Below are positions 1-9,273 of a stretch of DNA of 64,000 bases, piece after piece. Origin of the DNA: Acinetobacter zhairuonensis (GTDB lineage Bacteria; Pseudomonadota; Gammaproteobacteria; Pseudomonadales; Moraxellaceae). The stretch spans positions 62,001 to 126,000 of the forward strand of contig NZ_JAKVIM010000006.1 of assembly GCF_022601715.1 (NCBI RefSeq), in the 5' to 3' direction. Position 1 is the stretch's first letter. Every line of letters begins with the position of its first letter. Both the position numbers and the translations under genes were made by a program. The notes beneath the pieces were generated by a model. The model ran no database searches and had not been told where the DNA came from. It saw only the letters and a program-made list of their open reading frames with translations.

Positions 1-207
1 ATTGGTGCGGGTGGCAATGTCGGCGCGGTTGCAGCAGGTTTCTTACTAAAAGGTGTCTTGGATATTCAAACTTGCCTGATGGTTCTGGGTGGACTGGTGG
101 TAATTGCAGCAAGTTTTGTCCTCATGATTCGCTTTTCAGTCGAACACAAAGAGAAAGAACAACGTCTATTTGAACAAGCCGTGCTTGATCGTAACAACAT
201 GGCATAA
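1..207 (+). CDS. NarK/NrtP-type nitrate/nitrite MFS transporter, C-terminal end only
   Basis: The window opens inside this gene; only the last 68 codons are present, ending with TAA. The first residues read as a Gly-rich GAGGNVGA motif, which matches the second nitrate signature motif of the NarK/NrtP branch of the major facilitator superfamily. It is followed by one more hydrophobic segment and a charged cytoplasmic tail (KEKEQR). The protein would import nitrate, or exchange nitrate and nitrite, across the inner membrane. It lies 24 bases upstream of nirB on the same strand, so it probably belongs to the same transcript and supplies the assimilatory enzymes encoded downstream. Its start and any operon promoter lie outside the window. 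Confidence 0.85.
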   Translation: MGAGGNVGAVAAGFLLKGVLDIQTCLMVLGGLVVIAASFVLMIRFSVEHKEKEQRLFEQAVLDRNNMA

Positions 208-231
208 GTAAAAAAATTAAGGAGAATGAAT

Positions 232-2778
232 ATGAAATTATTGATGATTGGTCATGGAATGGTTGGGCACAAATTTATTGAAAGTGTGCTGGAACATGCA
301 GGTGATGAAGTTGAAATCACCATCCTTGCAGAAGAACCACGTTTAGCTTATGACCGCGTACATTTAACTGAATATTTCTCTGGTAAAAGCGCAAAAGATT
401 TATCGCTTGCTCGTGCAGATTTTGCTGATGCCTATGGCATTGATTTACGTCTGAATACCAAAGCGACCGCAATTGACGCACAAAATAAATTGGTCACTAC
501 CAATCATGGTGAAACTTTAAGTTATGACAAATTGGTGCTGGCAACAGGCTCATATGCTTTTGTACCACCCATTCCAGGCAATGACCGCAAGAACTGCTTT
601 GTTTACCGCACCATTGAAGACTTAGATGCCATTAAAGCTGCAAGTTTAAATGCTAAAACTGGGGTGGTGATTGGTGGGGGCTTATTGGGTCTGGAAGCAG
701 CAAAAGCATTACGCGATTTAGCCCTTGAAACGCATGTGGTGGAATTTGCACCGCGCCTGATGGCGGTTCAGGTGGATGACTTAGGCGGTAAAGTATTACG
801 CACGAAAATTGAAAATCTTGGAGTTAAAGTTCATACCCAAAAAGCCACCCAATCGATTGAAGATGGGTCATCTGCAGTGCATGTGATGAAATTTGGCGAT
901 GGTTCTGAACTTGAAACGGATATCGTCTTGTTCTCAGCAGGTATTCGCCCACGTGATGAACTGGCACGAAGTAGTGGTTTGGCGATTGGTGAACGTGGCG
1001 GGATCGTGATTAATGATTTCTGCCAAACCAGCCATGAAGATATTTATGCAATTGGTGAGTGTGCACTCTGGAACAATAAAATCTTTGGTTTGGTTGCCCC
1101 AGGTTATGACATGGCACGTATTGCTGCCAAACACATGATGCAGCAAGACACCAATCTGTTTGCTGGTGCAGACATGAGCACCAAACTGAAATTGATGGGT
1201 GTCGATGTCGCCTCGGTCGGTGATGCGCATGCGCTGACGCCTAATTCACTCAGCTATTTCTATGCTGATGAAGCAGCGCTGGTGTATAAAAAAATTGTCA
1301 TCAATGCAGAAAAAACCAAACTGCTAGGAGCAGTACTGGTTGGTGATGCTCAAGAATACAATGATTTACTTCAAATGATGCTAAATGGACTGGCATTACC
1401 CGAAGTTCCAGAAAGCTTAATCATGCCAGGGTTTGCTGACTCAGCTGCCAAAGCAGGTGGAAGTGGTGTTGATTTACTGCCTGACAGTGCCACCATTTGT
1501 TCATGCAACAATGTATCAAAAGCAGATCTTTGCCAAGCCATTAGTGAGGGTTCGACCTCTTTAGGTGCACTGAAAAAATGTACCAAAGCGGCGACGGCAT
1601 GTGGTGGTTGTACTCCACTGGTAACACAAGTCTTAAAAGCAGAATTACAACGTCAAGGTGTAACGGTGAACAATCACATTTGTGAACACTTTCCGTACTC
1701 ACGCCAAGAGCTGTATCACTTGGTGCGCGTCAATGAAATCAAGACTTTTGATGATCTGATTCATCAACATGGTCATGGTTTAGGCTGCGATATTTGTAAA
1801 CCGACGGCTGCCAACATTTTGGCATCGTGCTGGAATGACTTTGTCCTTGAGCCAAAACATGCGGGTCTACAAGACAGTAATGACTATTACTTGGGCAACA
1901 TCCAAAAAGATGGCTCTTATTCGGTAGTGCCGCGTATGGCAGGCGGTGAAGTTACGCCAGACGGCTTAATTGCTGTGGGTCAAATTGCCAAAAAATATAA
2001 TTTGTACACTAAAATCACTGGCGGTCAACGTGTTGACATGTTCGGTGCACAAGTGCACCAACTACCGTTAATTTGGGAAGAACTCAATGCTGCGGGCTTT
2101 GAATCGGGACATGCATACGGTAAATCATTACGTACCGTTAAATCCTGTGTCGGTAGCACATGGTGCCGTTATGGTGTCGATGATTCAGTTGGCTTGGCGA
2201 TTTTCCTTGAGAACCGTTACAAAGGTCTGCGTTCACCACATAAATTAAAAATGGCAGTGTCAGGCTGTACTCGTGAATGTGCAGAAGCACAAGGTAAAGA
2301 TGTCGGGGTCATTGCCACGGAAAAAGGCTGGAACCTTTATGTTTGCGGTAATGGCGGCATGAAACCACGCCATGCAGAACTAATTGCATCAGACTTGGAT
2401 ACAGCAACCCTGATTCGCTATATCGACCGTTTCTTCATGTTCTATATTCAAACCGCAGATCGTTTACAACGAACCAGTGTATGGCGCGACAACATGGAAG
2501 GTGGTTTGGATTATTTAAAATCCGTGATTGTTGAAGATTCTCTTGGTCTAGCCGCTGAATTAGAACGCCGTATGCAACACGTTGTTGGAACTTATCAAGA
2601 TGAATGGCGTACTGCGGTAGAAAACCCAGAAATTCGTAAGCGCTTCCAAACCTATATCAATGCCGATGTCGATCAGCAAGCCGATCCACACATCCAATTT
2701 ACGCAGGAACGTGGACAAATTCGCCCTCTCAGCGAAGCGGAACGTGCAGCAGAACGAATTCCAATGGTTGAAGCATAA
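232..2778 (+). CDS. nirB: Assimilatory NAD(P)H nitrite reductase, large subunit
   Basis: Reduces nitrite to ammonium in the cytoplasm with NAD(P)H. The order is an FAD/NAD(P)H oxidoreductase module (about residues 1-400, NAD-site VIGGGLLGLE near 145-155), a BFD-like [2Fe-2S] domain (CSCNN at about 423, CGGC at about 461), a second BFD-like cysteine set (CDIC near 525), then the nitrite/sulfite reductase half with the siroheme/[4Fe-4S] ligands CVGSTWC (about 638) and CTREC (about 680). Length is normal for the family (848 aa). An ATG at 226 is in frame, but AAGGAG at 219-224 nearly abuts it; the ATG at 232 has a 7-base gap and is the better start. A separate NirD-containing protein follows 14 bases downstream. 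Confidence 0.96.
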   Translation: MKLLMIGHGMVGHKFIESVLEHAGDEVEITILAEEPRLAYDRVHLTEYFSGKSAKDLSLARADFADAYGIDLRLNTKATAIDAQNKLVTTNHGETLSYDKLVLATGSYAFVPPIPGNDRKNCFVYRTIEDLDAIKAASLNAKTGVVIGGGLLGLEAAKALRDLALETHVVEFAPRLMAVQVDDLGGKVLRTKIENLGVKVHTQKATQSIEDGSSAVHVMKFGDGSELETDIVLFSAGIRPRDELARSSGLAIGERGGIVINDFCQTSHEDIYAIGECALWNNKIFGLVAPGYDMARIAAKHMMQQDTNLFAGADMSTKLKLMGVDVASVGDAHALTPNSLSYFYADEAALVYKKIVINAEKTKLLGAVLVGDAQEYNDLLQMMLNGLALPEVPESLIMPGFADSAAKAGGSGVDLLPDSATICSCNNVSKADLCQAISEGSTSLGALKKCTKAATACGGCTPLVTQVLKAELQRQGVTVNNHICEHFPYSRQELYHLVRVNEIKTFDDLIHQHGHGLGCDICKPTAANILASCWNDFVLEPKHAGLQDSNDYYLGNIQKDGSYSVVPRMAGGEVTPDGLIAVGQIAKKYNLYTKITGGQRVDMFGAQVHQLPLIWEELNAAGFESGHAYGKSLRTVKSCVGSTWCRYGVDDSVGLAIFLENRYKGLRSPHKLKMAVSGCTRECAEAQGKDVGVIATEKGWNLYVCGNGGMKPRHAELIASDLDTATLIRYIDRFFMFYIQTADRLQRTSVWRDNMEGGLDYLKSVIVEDSLGLAAELERRMQHVVGTYQDEWRTAVENPEIRKRFQTYINADVDQQADPHIQFTQERGQIRPLSEAERAAERIPMVEA

Positions 2779-2792
2779 TAAGGAGAATCAAC

Positions 2793-4412
2793 ATGACCAG
2801 TTTAAACCATAAAAATATGCTGCCAGAACAAGAGTGGGTTGATGTCTGTGATTTGAGTGACATTACACCAAATACAGGTGTGGGCGCCTTGGTGGGTGGA
2901 CAATCAGTTGCATTATTCCGTGTGGGTACAGAAAAGCGCGTTTATGCACTCAGCAATAAAGATCCGTTCAGCCAAGCCAATGTCATGAGTCGCGGCATTA
3001 TTGGTGACTTACAAGGTGAGCGTGTCATTGCTTCTCCAATCTATAAACAACATTTTAGCTTGGCGACTGGGCGCTGCTTGGAAGATAAAGATCAAAAACT
3101 TTTGGTTTTTCCAACCAGAATTCAAAATGATCGCGTCATGGTTTGCCCGACAGCACAAAAAACCTATATCACCAACAATGGTGTGAGTTCAGAAAAAATG
3201 AATTTGGTTTTGGTCGGCAATGGACTCGCAGGTATGCGCTGCCTAGAAGACTTATTGGATATGGCACCTGATCGTTATGAAATTACCGTGATTGGTGAAG
3301 AACCATGGGGCAACTATAACCGAATTATGCTGTCACCTGTGCTTTCAGGCGATAAAACCATTGAAGATATCATACTCCATTCACATGTCTGGTACAGCGA
3401 AAAAGGGATTCAGTTTATTGCAGATGATCCTGCAATCAAAATTGATCGGCCACGTAAGCAAGTGCATACCCAAAAAGGCATGGTGGTGAACTACGATCGC
3501 CTGATTTTAGCGACAGGTTCGAAACCTTTTATTCCGCCTATTTCTGGTGCTGACCTGAAAGGTGTGATGAGCTTCCGTGACATTTATGATGTCAATCAAA
3601 TGCTGGAATACAGCAAAAACAAGAAGAATGCCGTGGTGATTGGCGGTGGCTTACTCGGGCTTGAAGCGGCCTATGGTTTAAAACGCCGTGGTATGAATGT
3701 GACAGTGCTGCACCTGATGGATCGAATCATGGATCGTCAACTAGACAGCCGTGCCAGCCAAATGTTACGTCATAACATTGAAGAAAAAGGCATCAAGATT
3801 ATTACAGAAGCCAATACTGAAGCGTTGTTAGGTGTGGATGGTCATGTTAATCAAATTCGCCTGCAAGATGGAACGCTATTAGATGCAGATTTGGTGGTCT
3901 TTGCTGTCGGCATTCGACCAAATATCACTTTGGCACAAAGCGCGGGCTTAAGAACCCAGCGTGGAGTGATGGTCAATGACACCATGCAAACGTATGACCC
4001 AAGTATCTATGCCGTTGGTGAATGTATTGAGCATCGCAGTCAAACCTTCGGTTTAGTAGAACCGCTGTGGGGACAAGCATTTATTTGTGCTTCGCATTTG
4101 GCAGAACATGGCAGTTTAACCTTCAAAGCGCCAACCGTGCCAACACAGCTGAAAGTCAGTGGTGTAGATGTGTTTTCAGCAGGTAATTTCGAACCGTCTG
4201 AAGATTTTGAAGACATCATTTTGAATGATGAAAAACGTCAAATTTATAAACGCATCATTATTCAGCATGACAAAGTGATTGGTGCGGTGTTGTTTGGAGA
4301 TACTGAGGATGGCGCTTGGTATGCAGAGCTGATTGCAGATCAAACGCCAATCTCGAATATTCGCAATAAATTGCTTTTTGGTCGGGATTTTGCATTAAAA
4401 AAAGTAGGCTAA
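2793..4412 (+). CDS. NirD-like domain fused to FAD-dependent NAD(P)H oxidoreductase
   Basis: A 539-residue two-part protein. Residues 1 to about 115 look like NirD, the small subunit of nitrite reductase, which has a Rieske fold; as in NirD of E. coli, the Rieske Cys/His iron ligands are absent. From about residue 135 it is a pyridine-nucleotide disulphide oxidoreductase with an FAD-binding GNGLAG motif, an NAD site VIGGGLLGLE near 280 and the second FAD motif YAVGEC near 410. The second half resembles the NirB N-terminus and the NasC electron-transfer subunit of Klebsiella nitrate reductase. It lies between nirB and nasA with an AAGGAG ribosome site, so it may deliver electrons to either enzyme. 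Which partner it serves is an inference. Confidence 0.85.
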   Translation: MTSLNHKNMLPEQEWVDVCDLSDITPNTGVGALVGGQSVALFRVGTEKRVYALSNKDPFSQANVMSRGIIGDLQGERVIASPIYKQHFSLATGRCLEDKDQKLLVFPTRIQNDRVMVCPTAQKTYITNNGVSSEKMNLVLVGNGLAGMRCLEDLLDMAPDRYEITVIGEEPWGNYNRIMLSPVLSGDKTIEDIILHSHVWYSEKGIQFIADDPAIKIDRPRKQVHTQKGMVVNYDRLILATGSKPFIPPISGADLKGVMSFRDIYDVNQMLEYSKNKKNAVVIGGGLLGLEAAYGLKRRGMNVTVLHLMDRIMDRQLDSRASQMLRHNIEEKGIKIITEANTEALLGVDGHVNQIRLQDGTLLDADLVVFAVGIRPNITLAQSAGLRTQRGVMVNDTMQTYDPSIYAVGECIEHRSQTFGLVEPLWGQAFICASHLAEHGSLTFKAPTVPTQLKVSGVDVFSAGNFEPSEDFEDIILNDEKRQIYKRIIIQHDKVIGAVLFGDTEDGAWYAELIADQTPISNIRNKLLFGRDFALKKVG

Positions 4413-4470
4413 TTTCAGGTACAACATTTTTTGCTGCCATGGGTTCAAAAGAAATAAAAGGGAGCACCGT

Positions 4471-7251
4471 ATGACCAGTATTCCATTTGTGGAACTTCAA
4501 AGCTCGACAACTCCAGTCACAGTGAGCACAAAGACAACCTGTCCTTATTGTGGAGTGGGGTGTGGAGTTGTTGCACATGTCAAACATACGGCGCAAGGGC
4601 AAGTGGTTAGCGTGGAGGGAGATGCAACGCACCCCTCCAATTTCGGTAAATTATGTATTAAAGGCAGCAATTTAGCCGATACCCTTGGACTAGAAACACG
4701 TTTATTGCAGCCGATGTTAGGTCGAAATACACAGCGTAAAATGGCGACTTGGGATGCCGCCATTACTCAGGTTGCACAGCAGTTTCAGAGCTGTATAGAG
4801 CAATATGGACCTGAAAGTATTGCTTTTTATGTGTCAGGGCAACTGCTGACCGAAGACTATTATGTGGTGAATAAGTTTGTAAAAGGCTATTTGGGTACGG
4901 CAAATATTGATACCAATTCGCGCTTATGCATGTCTTCTGCTGTGGCAGCGCATAAACGGGCTTTTGGTGAGGATATTGTTCCTGCCAGCTATCAAGATTT
5001 TGAACAGACCGATATGGTGGTATTGGTCGGATCCAATACCGCATGGTGCCATCCAGTTTTGTATCAGCGCATCATGCAAGCCAAAGCAGAACGGGATATT
5101 TTCGTGGTTGTGGTCGATCCACGTTTTACCAGTACCTGTGAACAAGCCGATTTACATTTGCCAATTTTACCCGGGCAAGATATCGCGCTGTTTAATGGTT
5201 TATTGCAATATTTACATCAAAAAGGTTTTGCTGATCAGACTTTTATTGATGCACATACCCAAGGTGTGGAAGCTGCTATACAGAGCAGCCAAGCAGAACA
5301 AAACCCTGAAGATGTCGCCAAGCAAACAGGGATTTCACTCGAAAAACTCCTACAATTTTATGAGAAATTTGCACTAACTGAACGCGTGATGACGCTGTTT
5401 TCAATGGGCGTCAATCAATCTTCTCAAGGCGTGAATAAAGCCAATGCGATTACCAATTGCCATCTATACAGCGGAAAAATTGGCAAAACTGGTGCAGCTC
5501 CTTTCTCGATGACAGGTCAACCGAATGCCATGGGCGGACGTGAGGTGGGTGGCTTAGCCAATATGCTGGCTGCGCATCTAGATATTGATAATCCGCAGCA
5601 TCAACAGTTGGTACAAAACTTTTGGAAAAGTCCCGTGATTGCTAAATCTGCGGGTTTAAAAGCCGTCGACTTATTTGAGGCGGTGGAAAGTGGCAAAATT
5701 AAAGCGCTTTGGATTATGGCAACCAATCCCGTGGTGAGTTTACCCAATGCAGATCAGGTCAAACGTGCTTTAGAAACATGTCCTTTGGTTGTGGTTTCGG
5801 ATATTTGCCAAAATACCGACACCACTGCATATGCCGATGTATTGCTTCCAGCACTGGGTTGGGGAGAAAAAGATGGCACAGTGACCAATTCAGAACGTCG
5901 CATTTCCAGACAACGTGCCTTTTTAGATGCGCCAGGCACCGCTAAAGCCGATTGGTGGACGGTCTCACAAGTGGCAAAAAAAATAGGTTTTGGTGGTTTT
6001 GACTTCCAGAATGTCAGTGATATTTTTATTGAACATGCCCAACTTTCAGCCTATGAAAATGTGCCTTTGGCACATCGTGATGAATCAGACACGTTCCGTT
6101 ATTTCAATCTACAAGGCTTAACTGAACTCACAGCACAAGAATATGAGGATTTAGTTCCAAGTCAGTGGCCGGTTTGGGATAAACAGCAGCCTGCTGAAAG
6201 CGTGCGACACATTTATGCCAATGGGCAATTTAGTCATGCGAATGCGAAAGCTAAATTTATTGCGGTGGAAAATGTTGCGCCTGTGCATGCCTGCAATAGT
6301 GAATATCCATTGGTTCTAAATACAGGCCGTATCCGTGATCAATGGCACACCATGAGCCGCACAGGTTTGTCGGCAAATTTAAGTACGCATCGTGCAGAAC
6401 CGTTTTGTGAGATTCATGCGCAAGATGCGTTGAAGTATGGATTAAAAGAAGGCGACTTGGTTGAAGTTTCATCTGCGTGGGGACGTTGTGTACTCAAAAC
6501 TACCATCTCTCAAGGAATACGCCGTGGTCAAGTTTTTGCGCCAATTCATTGGAATGATCAAGTCGCTTCAGATGCTCGAATTGGTAAAGTGGTGAATCCT
6601 GTAGTGGATGCCATTTCAGGAGAACCCGAATTTAAGCACACGCCAGTGATGCTGCAACCGTTCTATACCCAGTGGCAAGGGGTATTTTATGTGCGCAATG
6701 AGTTTACCAATATGGTTCAGGACTCGATTGAAGCTTGTGTGTGGTGGACCAAAGTCACTACCGCCAAAGCAGTGCGCTATGAGCTGGCAGATCGTCGAAA
6801 ATATGACGACATTACCGAACATTTAAAAGCACTGTTGCCGTTCCAAGATGAAAGTTTTGAATGGTTGAATGTCGATGATCACACAGCTCAAATCAGTCAC
6901 AGCATCGTGTTAAAAGATGGCATTTTGATTGCAAGCTTGTACATCGCACCACGTGCCTTGCTGCCTGACCGTGATTGGGTGGCGGGTTTATTTAAACGTG
7001 AACGCTTAAGTGCCATGCATCGTAAGGCTTTGCTGGCAGGTCAGCCCATGTCGATGAGCAATAATGAAGGTTCATTGGTGTGTAGCTGTTTCAAAGTGGG
7101 TAAAAACCGAATCATTGAAACCATTAAAGAGAAAAAAATTACCAATGAAAAACAAGTGACGGCCTGTTTAAAAGCTGGCGGTAATTGTGGTTCTTGTTTA
7201 CCTGAAATTCGCGGCTTAATTAAAGCTTGTCAAACGGAGGATGTGGAATGA
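4471..7251 (+). CDS. nasA: Assimilatory nitrate reductase, molybdopterin catalytic subunit
   Basis: Reduces nitrate to nitrite in the cytoplasm using bis-MGD molybdenum. The N-terminus has the [4Fe-4S] ligands C24, C27, C31 and C62 (CPYCGVGC and KLCIKGS), followed by the molybdopterin oxidoreductase core and the molydopterin dinucleotide-binding domain (LNTGRIRDQWHTMSR region). The C-terminus carries an additional BFD-like [2Fe-2S] domain with C871, C873, C906 and C909, as in Klebsiella NasA. No signal peptide, which fits assimilatory function. GGGAG lies 7 bases before the ATG. The stop overlaps the mobA start (ATGA). The extra domain suggests it accepts electrons from the NirD-FAD protein encoded just upstream. 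Confidence 0.96.
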   Translation: MTSIPFVELQSSTTPVTVSTKTTCPYCGVGCGVVAHVKHTAQGQVVSVEGDATHPSNFGKLCIKGSNLADTLGLETRLLQPMLGRNTQRKMATWDAAITQVAQQFQSCIEQYGPESIAFYVSGQLLTEDYYVVNKFVKGYLGTANIDTNSRLCMSSAVAAHKRAFGEDIVPASYQDFEQTDMVVLVGSNTAWCHPVLYQRIMQAKAERDIFVVVVDPRFTSTCEQADLHLPILPGQDIALFNGLLQYLHQKGFADQTFIDAHTQGVEAAIQSSQAEQNPEDVAKQTGISLEKLLQFYEKFALTERVMTLFSMGVNQSSQGVNKANAITNCHLYSGKIGKTGAAPFSMTGQPNAMGGREVGGLANMLAAHLDIDNPQHQQLVQNFWKSPVIAKSAGLKAVDLFEAVESGKIKALWIMATNPVVSLPNADQVKRALETCPLVVVSDICQNTDTTAYADVLLPALGWGEKDGTVTNSERRISRQRAFLDAPGTAKADWWTVSQVAKKIGFGGFDFQNVSDIFIEHAQLSAYENVPLAHRDESDTFRYFNLQGLTELTAQEYEDLVPSQWPVWDKQQPAESVRHIYANGQFSHANAKAKFIAVENVAPVHACNSEYPLVLNTGRIRDQWHTMSRTGLSANLSTHRAEPFCEIHAQDALKYGLKEGDLVEVSSAWGRCVLKTTISQGIRRGQVFAPIHWNDQVASDARIGKVVNPVVDAISGEPEFKHTPVMLQPFYTQWQGVFYVRNEFTNMVQDSIEACVWWTKVTTAKAVRYELADRRKYDDITEHLKALLPFQDESFEWLNVDDHTAQISHSIVLKDGILIASLYIAPRALLPDRDWVAGLFKRERLSAMHRKALLAGQPMSMSNNEGSLVCSCFKVGKNRIIETIKEKKITNEKQVTACLKAGGNCGSCLPEIRGLIKACQTEDVE

Positions 7252-7859
7252 CGACACCTTATCCTGAGACTGATCTTGTCATCCTCGCTGGAGGACAGGC
7301 TCGACGTATGAATGGGATGAATAAACTTTTACAAACCTTTGATGATCAAATTCAGCTGTTAAAAATTCATCAAAGCTTGAAACATCAAGTGAATAGCATC
7401 TGGGTGAATAGTCATCGCGACTATTCGCTTTACCGCAAAATGGTTCCAAGTATTGCTTATTATCAAGATGAAGAGTCTGGTTTTTTAGGTCCACTCATGG
7501 GCATGAAAAGTGCTTGGAAACATGTCTTGGCAGACTATGTCCTGTTTGTACCTTGTGATGTGACCTATATTCCATCACGAGTCATTGAAAAGCTGCATGC
7601 AGCACTGGCAAAAAATACTCTTGCTGAAGTGGCTTTTGTCGAAATGAATGGTCGAGCGCTGTATCCCTTCTGCTTGCTCAAACGTAGTGCATTAGCACAG
7701 CTAAATCGACAAATTGATCTAAAACAGTTCAGTTTGAGGCAATGTTTTGCAGAAATGCACCCTCAAGTCGCACGCTTTAGTAATAAAAATCTATTTTTTC
7801 ACAGTATTAACTCACTGGATGAACTCCAGCAGTATCAACAATTAAAACTTCTTAGCTAA
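7248..7859 (+). CDS. mobA: Molybdenum cofactor guanylyltransferase
   Basis: Adds GMP to molybdopterin to form the MGD cofactor that nasA needs. The nucleotidyltransferase signature LAGGQARRMNGMNK starts near residue 12, and a DVTYI-type Asp motif lies near residue 100. Length is 203 aa, usual for MobA. I place the start at the ATG overlapping the nasA stop (ATGA), because GGAGG at 7236-7240 sits 7 bases upstream; an in-frame TTG at 7227 is less likely. Translational coupling to nasA ties cofactor maturation to production of the enzyme. Homology around the G-loop is clear; the C-terminal half is more divergent. Confidence 0.92.
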   Translation: MTTPYPETDLVILAGGQARRMNGMNKLLQTFDDQIQLLKIHQSLKHQVNSIWVNSHRDYSLYRKMVPSIAYYQDEESGFLGPLMGMKSAWKHVLADYVLFVPCDVTYIPSRVIEKLHAALAKNTLAEVAFVEMNGRALYPFCLLKRSALAQLNRQIDLKQFSLRQCFAEMHPQVARFSNKNLFFHSINSLDELQQYQQLKLLS

Positions 7860-7988
7860 CTTCGGCTTAAGCACAAAGTTGGAACATTTATTGCAAGATA
7901 GTATCTGCTCATCAGCACAATCCAAGTGCAAGATGTAATTAAGCACAGTGATTGTGCGTTAGGATATTTCCAATCTGGAATTATAAGC
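7860..7988 (+). promoter_or_regulatory. 129-base leader of the moa genes with two small hairpins
   Basis: This gap separates mobA from the likely moaA start. It holds two perfect short inverted repeats: GCACA-N5-TGTGC at 7943-7957 and TTCCA-N3-TGGAA at 7968-7980, the second ending 8 bases before the moaA ATG and covering the weak ribosome-binding region. An in-frame GTG at 7926 would make most of this coding, but lacks a good ribosome site. It may be an RNA control element for cofactor synthesis; I could not match it to the Moco riboswitch. Confidence 0.35.
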
Positions 7989-9005
7989 ATGACAGTATTT
8001 ATGACAGAAAGCGCTGCTGCGTTTACCGATCAATTTGGTCGCAGCAAGCGTAAACTTCGAATTTCAGTGACGGATCGCTGTAATTTTAAGTGTGTCTATT
8101 GCATGCCAGAACATCCTGAATGGATGAAGAAACATCAGATTTTAAGTTTTGAAGCCTTGTTTCAGTTTTGCCAATTTATGGTGCAGCGTGGCATTCAACA
8201 TATCCGCATTACTGGCGGAGAACCATTAATGCGTCAAGGTGTGGTTCATTTTATTGCGGAATTACAACAACTGCGAAAGCTTGGACTTCAGCAAATTTCC
8301 ATGACCACGAATGGTCACTACTTAAAAAAATATGCGCAAGAACTCAAGTTTGCGGGATTAGACAATATCAATGTCAGTCTCGACAGCGTCGATGCAGCAG
8401 GGTTCTACCAACTCACCCAAAAACAGCTCGCGCCCGTGCTGGAGGGAATTCAAGCTGCTTTAGTTGTGGGGCTGCCATTAAAAATTAACAGTGTGCTCAT
8501 TCAAGGACAAAATCACGAGCAAATCATTCCCTTGGTGCAATGGGCAAAAAACCTTGGTGTTCCACTGCGTTTTATTGAGTTTATGCCTTTGGATGGTGAC
8601 CGTCATTGGACCACAGCACATGTGGTCAGTGAACAGCAGATACTGGATACGCTTGCATCGAAATTTAATGTTCAAGCCATCCACGAGCGGTCCAGAAGTC
8701 CAGCAAGACAGTATTTGGTCGATGAACATCCCATTGGCATTATTTCTACAATTACCCATGCCTTCTGTGGTGAATGTGACCGTGTTCGATTGACCGCGCA
8801 AGGTGAGTTTTATAACTGTTTATTTGCAACACAAGGTTTGGCTATAAAAACTGATATAGAACAGCTACAAACCAATCAAGACGTGTTGCCCAATGATTTG
8901 GAGCAAAAGCTGGAAGCCTATATCTGGAATAAGAAAGCAGGATTTCATGCCATACAGGCACAACAGACTCACAGAAAAATTAGTATGCATATGATCGGAG
9001 GTTAG
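7989..9005 (+). CDS. moaA: GTP 3',8-cyclase, radical SAM
   Basis: First step of molybdopterin synthesis: with SAM it converts GTP to 3',8-cyclo-GTP. The N-terminal radical SAM cluster is C31-x3-C35-x2-C38 (DRCNFKCVYC), and the C-terminal second [4Fe-4S] site is CGEC...NC (Cys-x2-Cys-x13-Cys). The protein ends in Gly-Gly, as MoaA does. Start is uncertain: ATG at 7989, ATG at 8001 and GTG at 7926 are all in frame, and none has a strong ribosome site; 7989 gives a typical length of 338 aa. moaD follows after one base, with its ribosome site inside the moaA end. Confidence 0.95.
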   Translation: MTVFMTESAAAFTDQFGRSKRKLRISVTDRCNFKCVYCMPEHPEWMKKHQILSFEALFQFCQFMVQRGIQHIRITGGEPLMRQGVVHFIAELQQLRKLGLQQISMTTNGHYLKKYAQELKFAGLDNINVSLDSVDAAGFYQLTQKQLAPVLEGIQAALVVGLPLKINSVLIQGQNHEQIIPLVQWAKNLGVPLRFIEFMPLDGDRHWTTAHVVSEQQILDTLASKFNVQAIHERSRSPARQYLVDEHPIGIISTITHAFCGECDRVRLTAQGEFYNCLFATQGLAIKTDIEQLQTNQDVLPNDLEQKLEAYIWNKKAGFHAIQAQQTHRKISMHMIGG

Positions 9006-9006
9006 T

Positions 9007-9270
9007 ATGATGCAAGCCAGTTCAACCATCCAAATTCAAATTGAAGCCTACGGTGCAGTTGAAAAATTACTTCCATCCAATTTGGTGATTCAGACGCCCT
9101 TACATAGTGATATTGGCGCAGTGTTAACTCAACTCGCCGAATTATATCCTGAAGCTAAAACTCTGATTGAACGCTGTGCCTGTGCTATTGGTGAAGATAT
9201 TGTAGCGCGTCATACCACCATTCAGCAGGCAATGACTTTGGTGCTGCTATCACCTGTAGCGGGAGGTTAA
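9007..9270 (+). CDS. moaD: Molybdopterin synthase sulfur-carrier subunit
   Basis: A small ubiquitin-like protein (87 aa) that carries sulfur as a C-terminal thiocarboxylate to cyclic pyranopterin. It ends in the required Gly-Gly (SPVAGG). GGAGG at 8997-9001 precedes two adjacent ATG codons (9007 and 9010); either could be used. It is followed 3 bases later by its partner moaE. The adenylating enzyme MoeB, needed to activate the C-terminus, is not encoded in this window and must lie elsewhere. Confidence 0.93.
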   Translation: MMQASSTIQIQIEAYGAVEKLLPSNLVIQTPLHSDIGAVLTQLAELYPEAKTLIERCACAIGEDIVARHTTIQQAMTLVLLSPVAGG

Positions 9271-9273
9271 GCG

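Noticed and set aside
934-1230. Long open frames antisense to nirB and similar frames inside other large genes
   Set aside because: They lie opposite or out of frame to well-supported genes, have no recognisable domains and usually no ribosome site.
7860-7988. Moco riboswitch upstream of moaA
   Set aside because: The space is short, and I could not find the conserved arrangement of the Moco RNA motif; only small hairpins are seen. Kept as an unassigned leader.
7926-7988. GTG at 7926 as the moaA start
   Set aside because: It would add 21 residues unlike MoaA N-termini and has no clear ribosome site. Not fully excluded.
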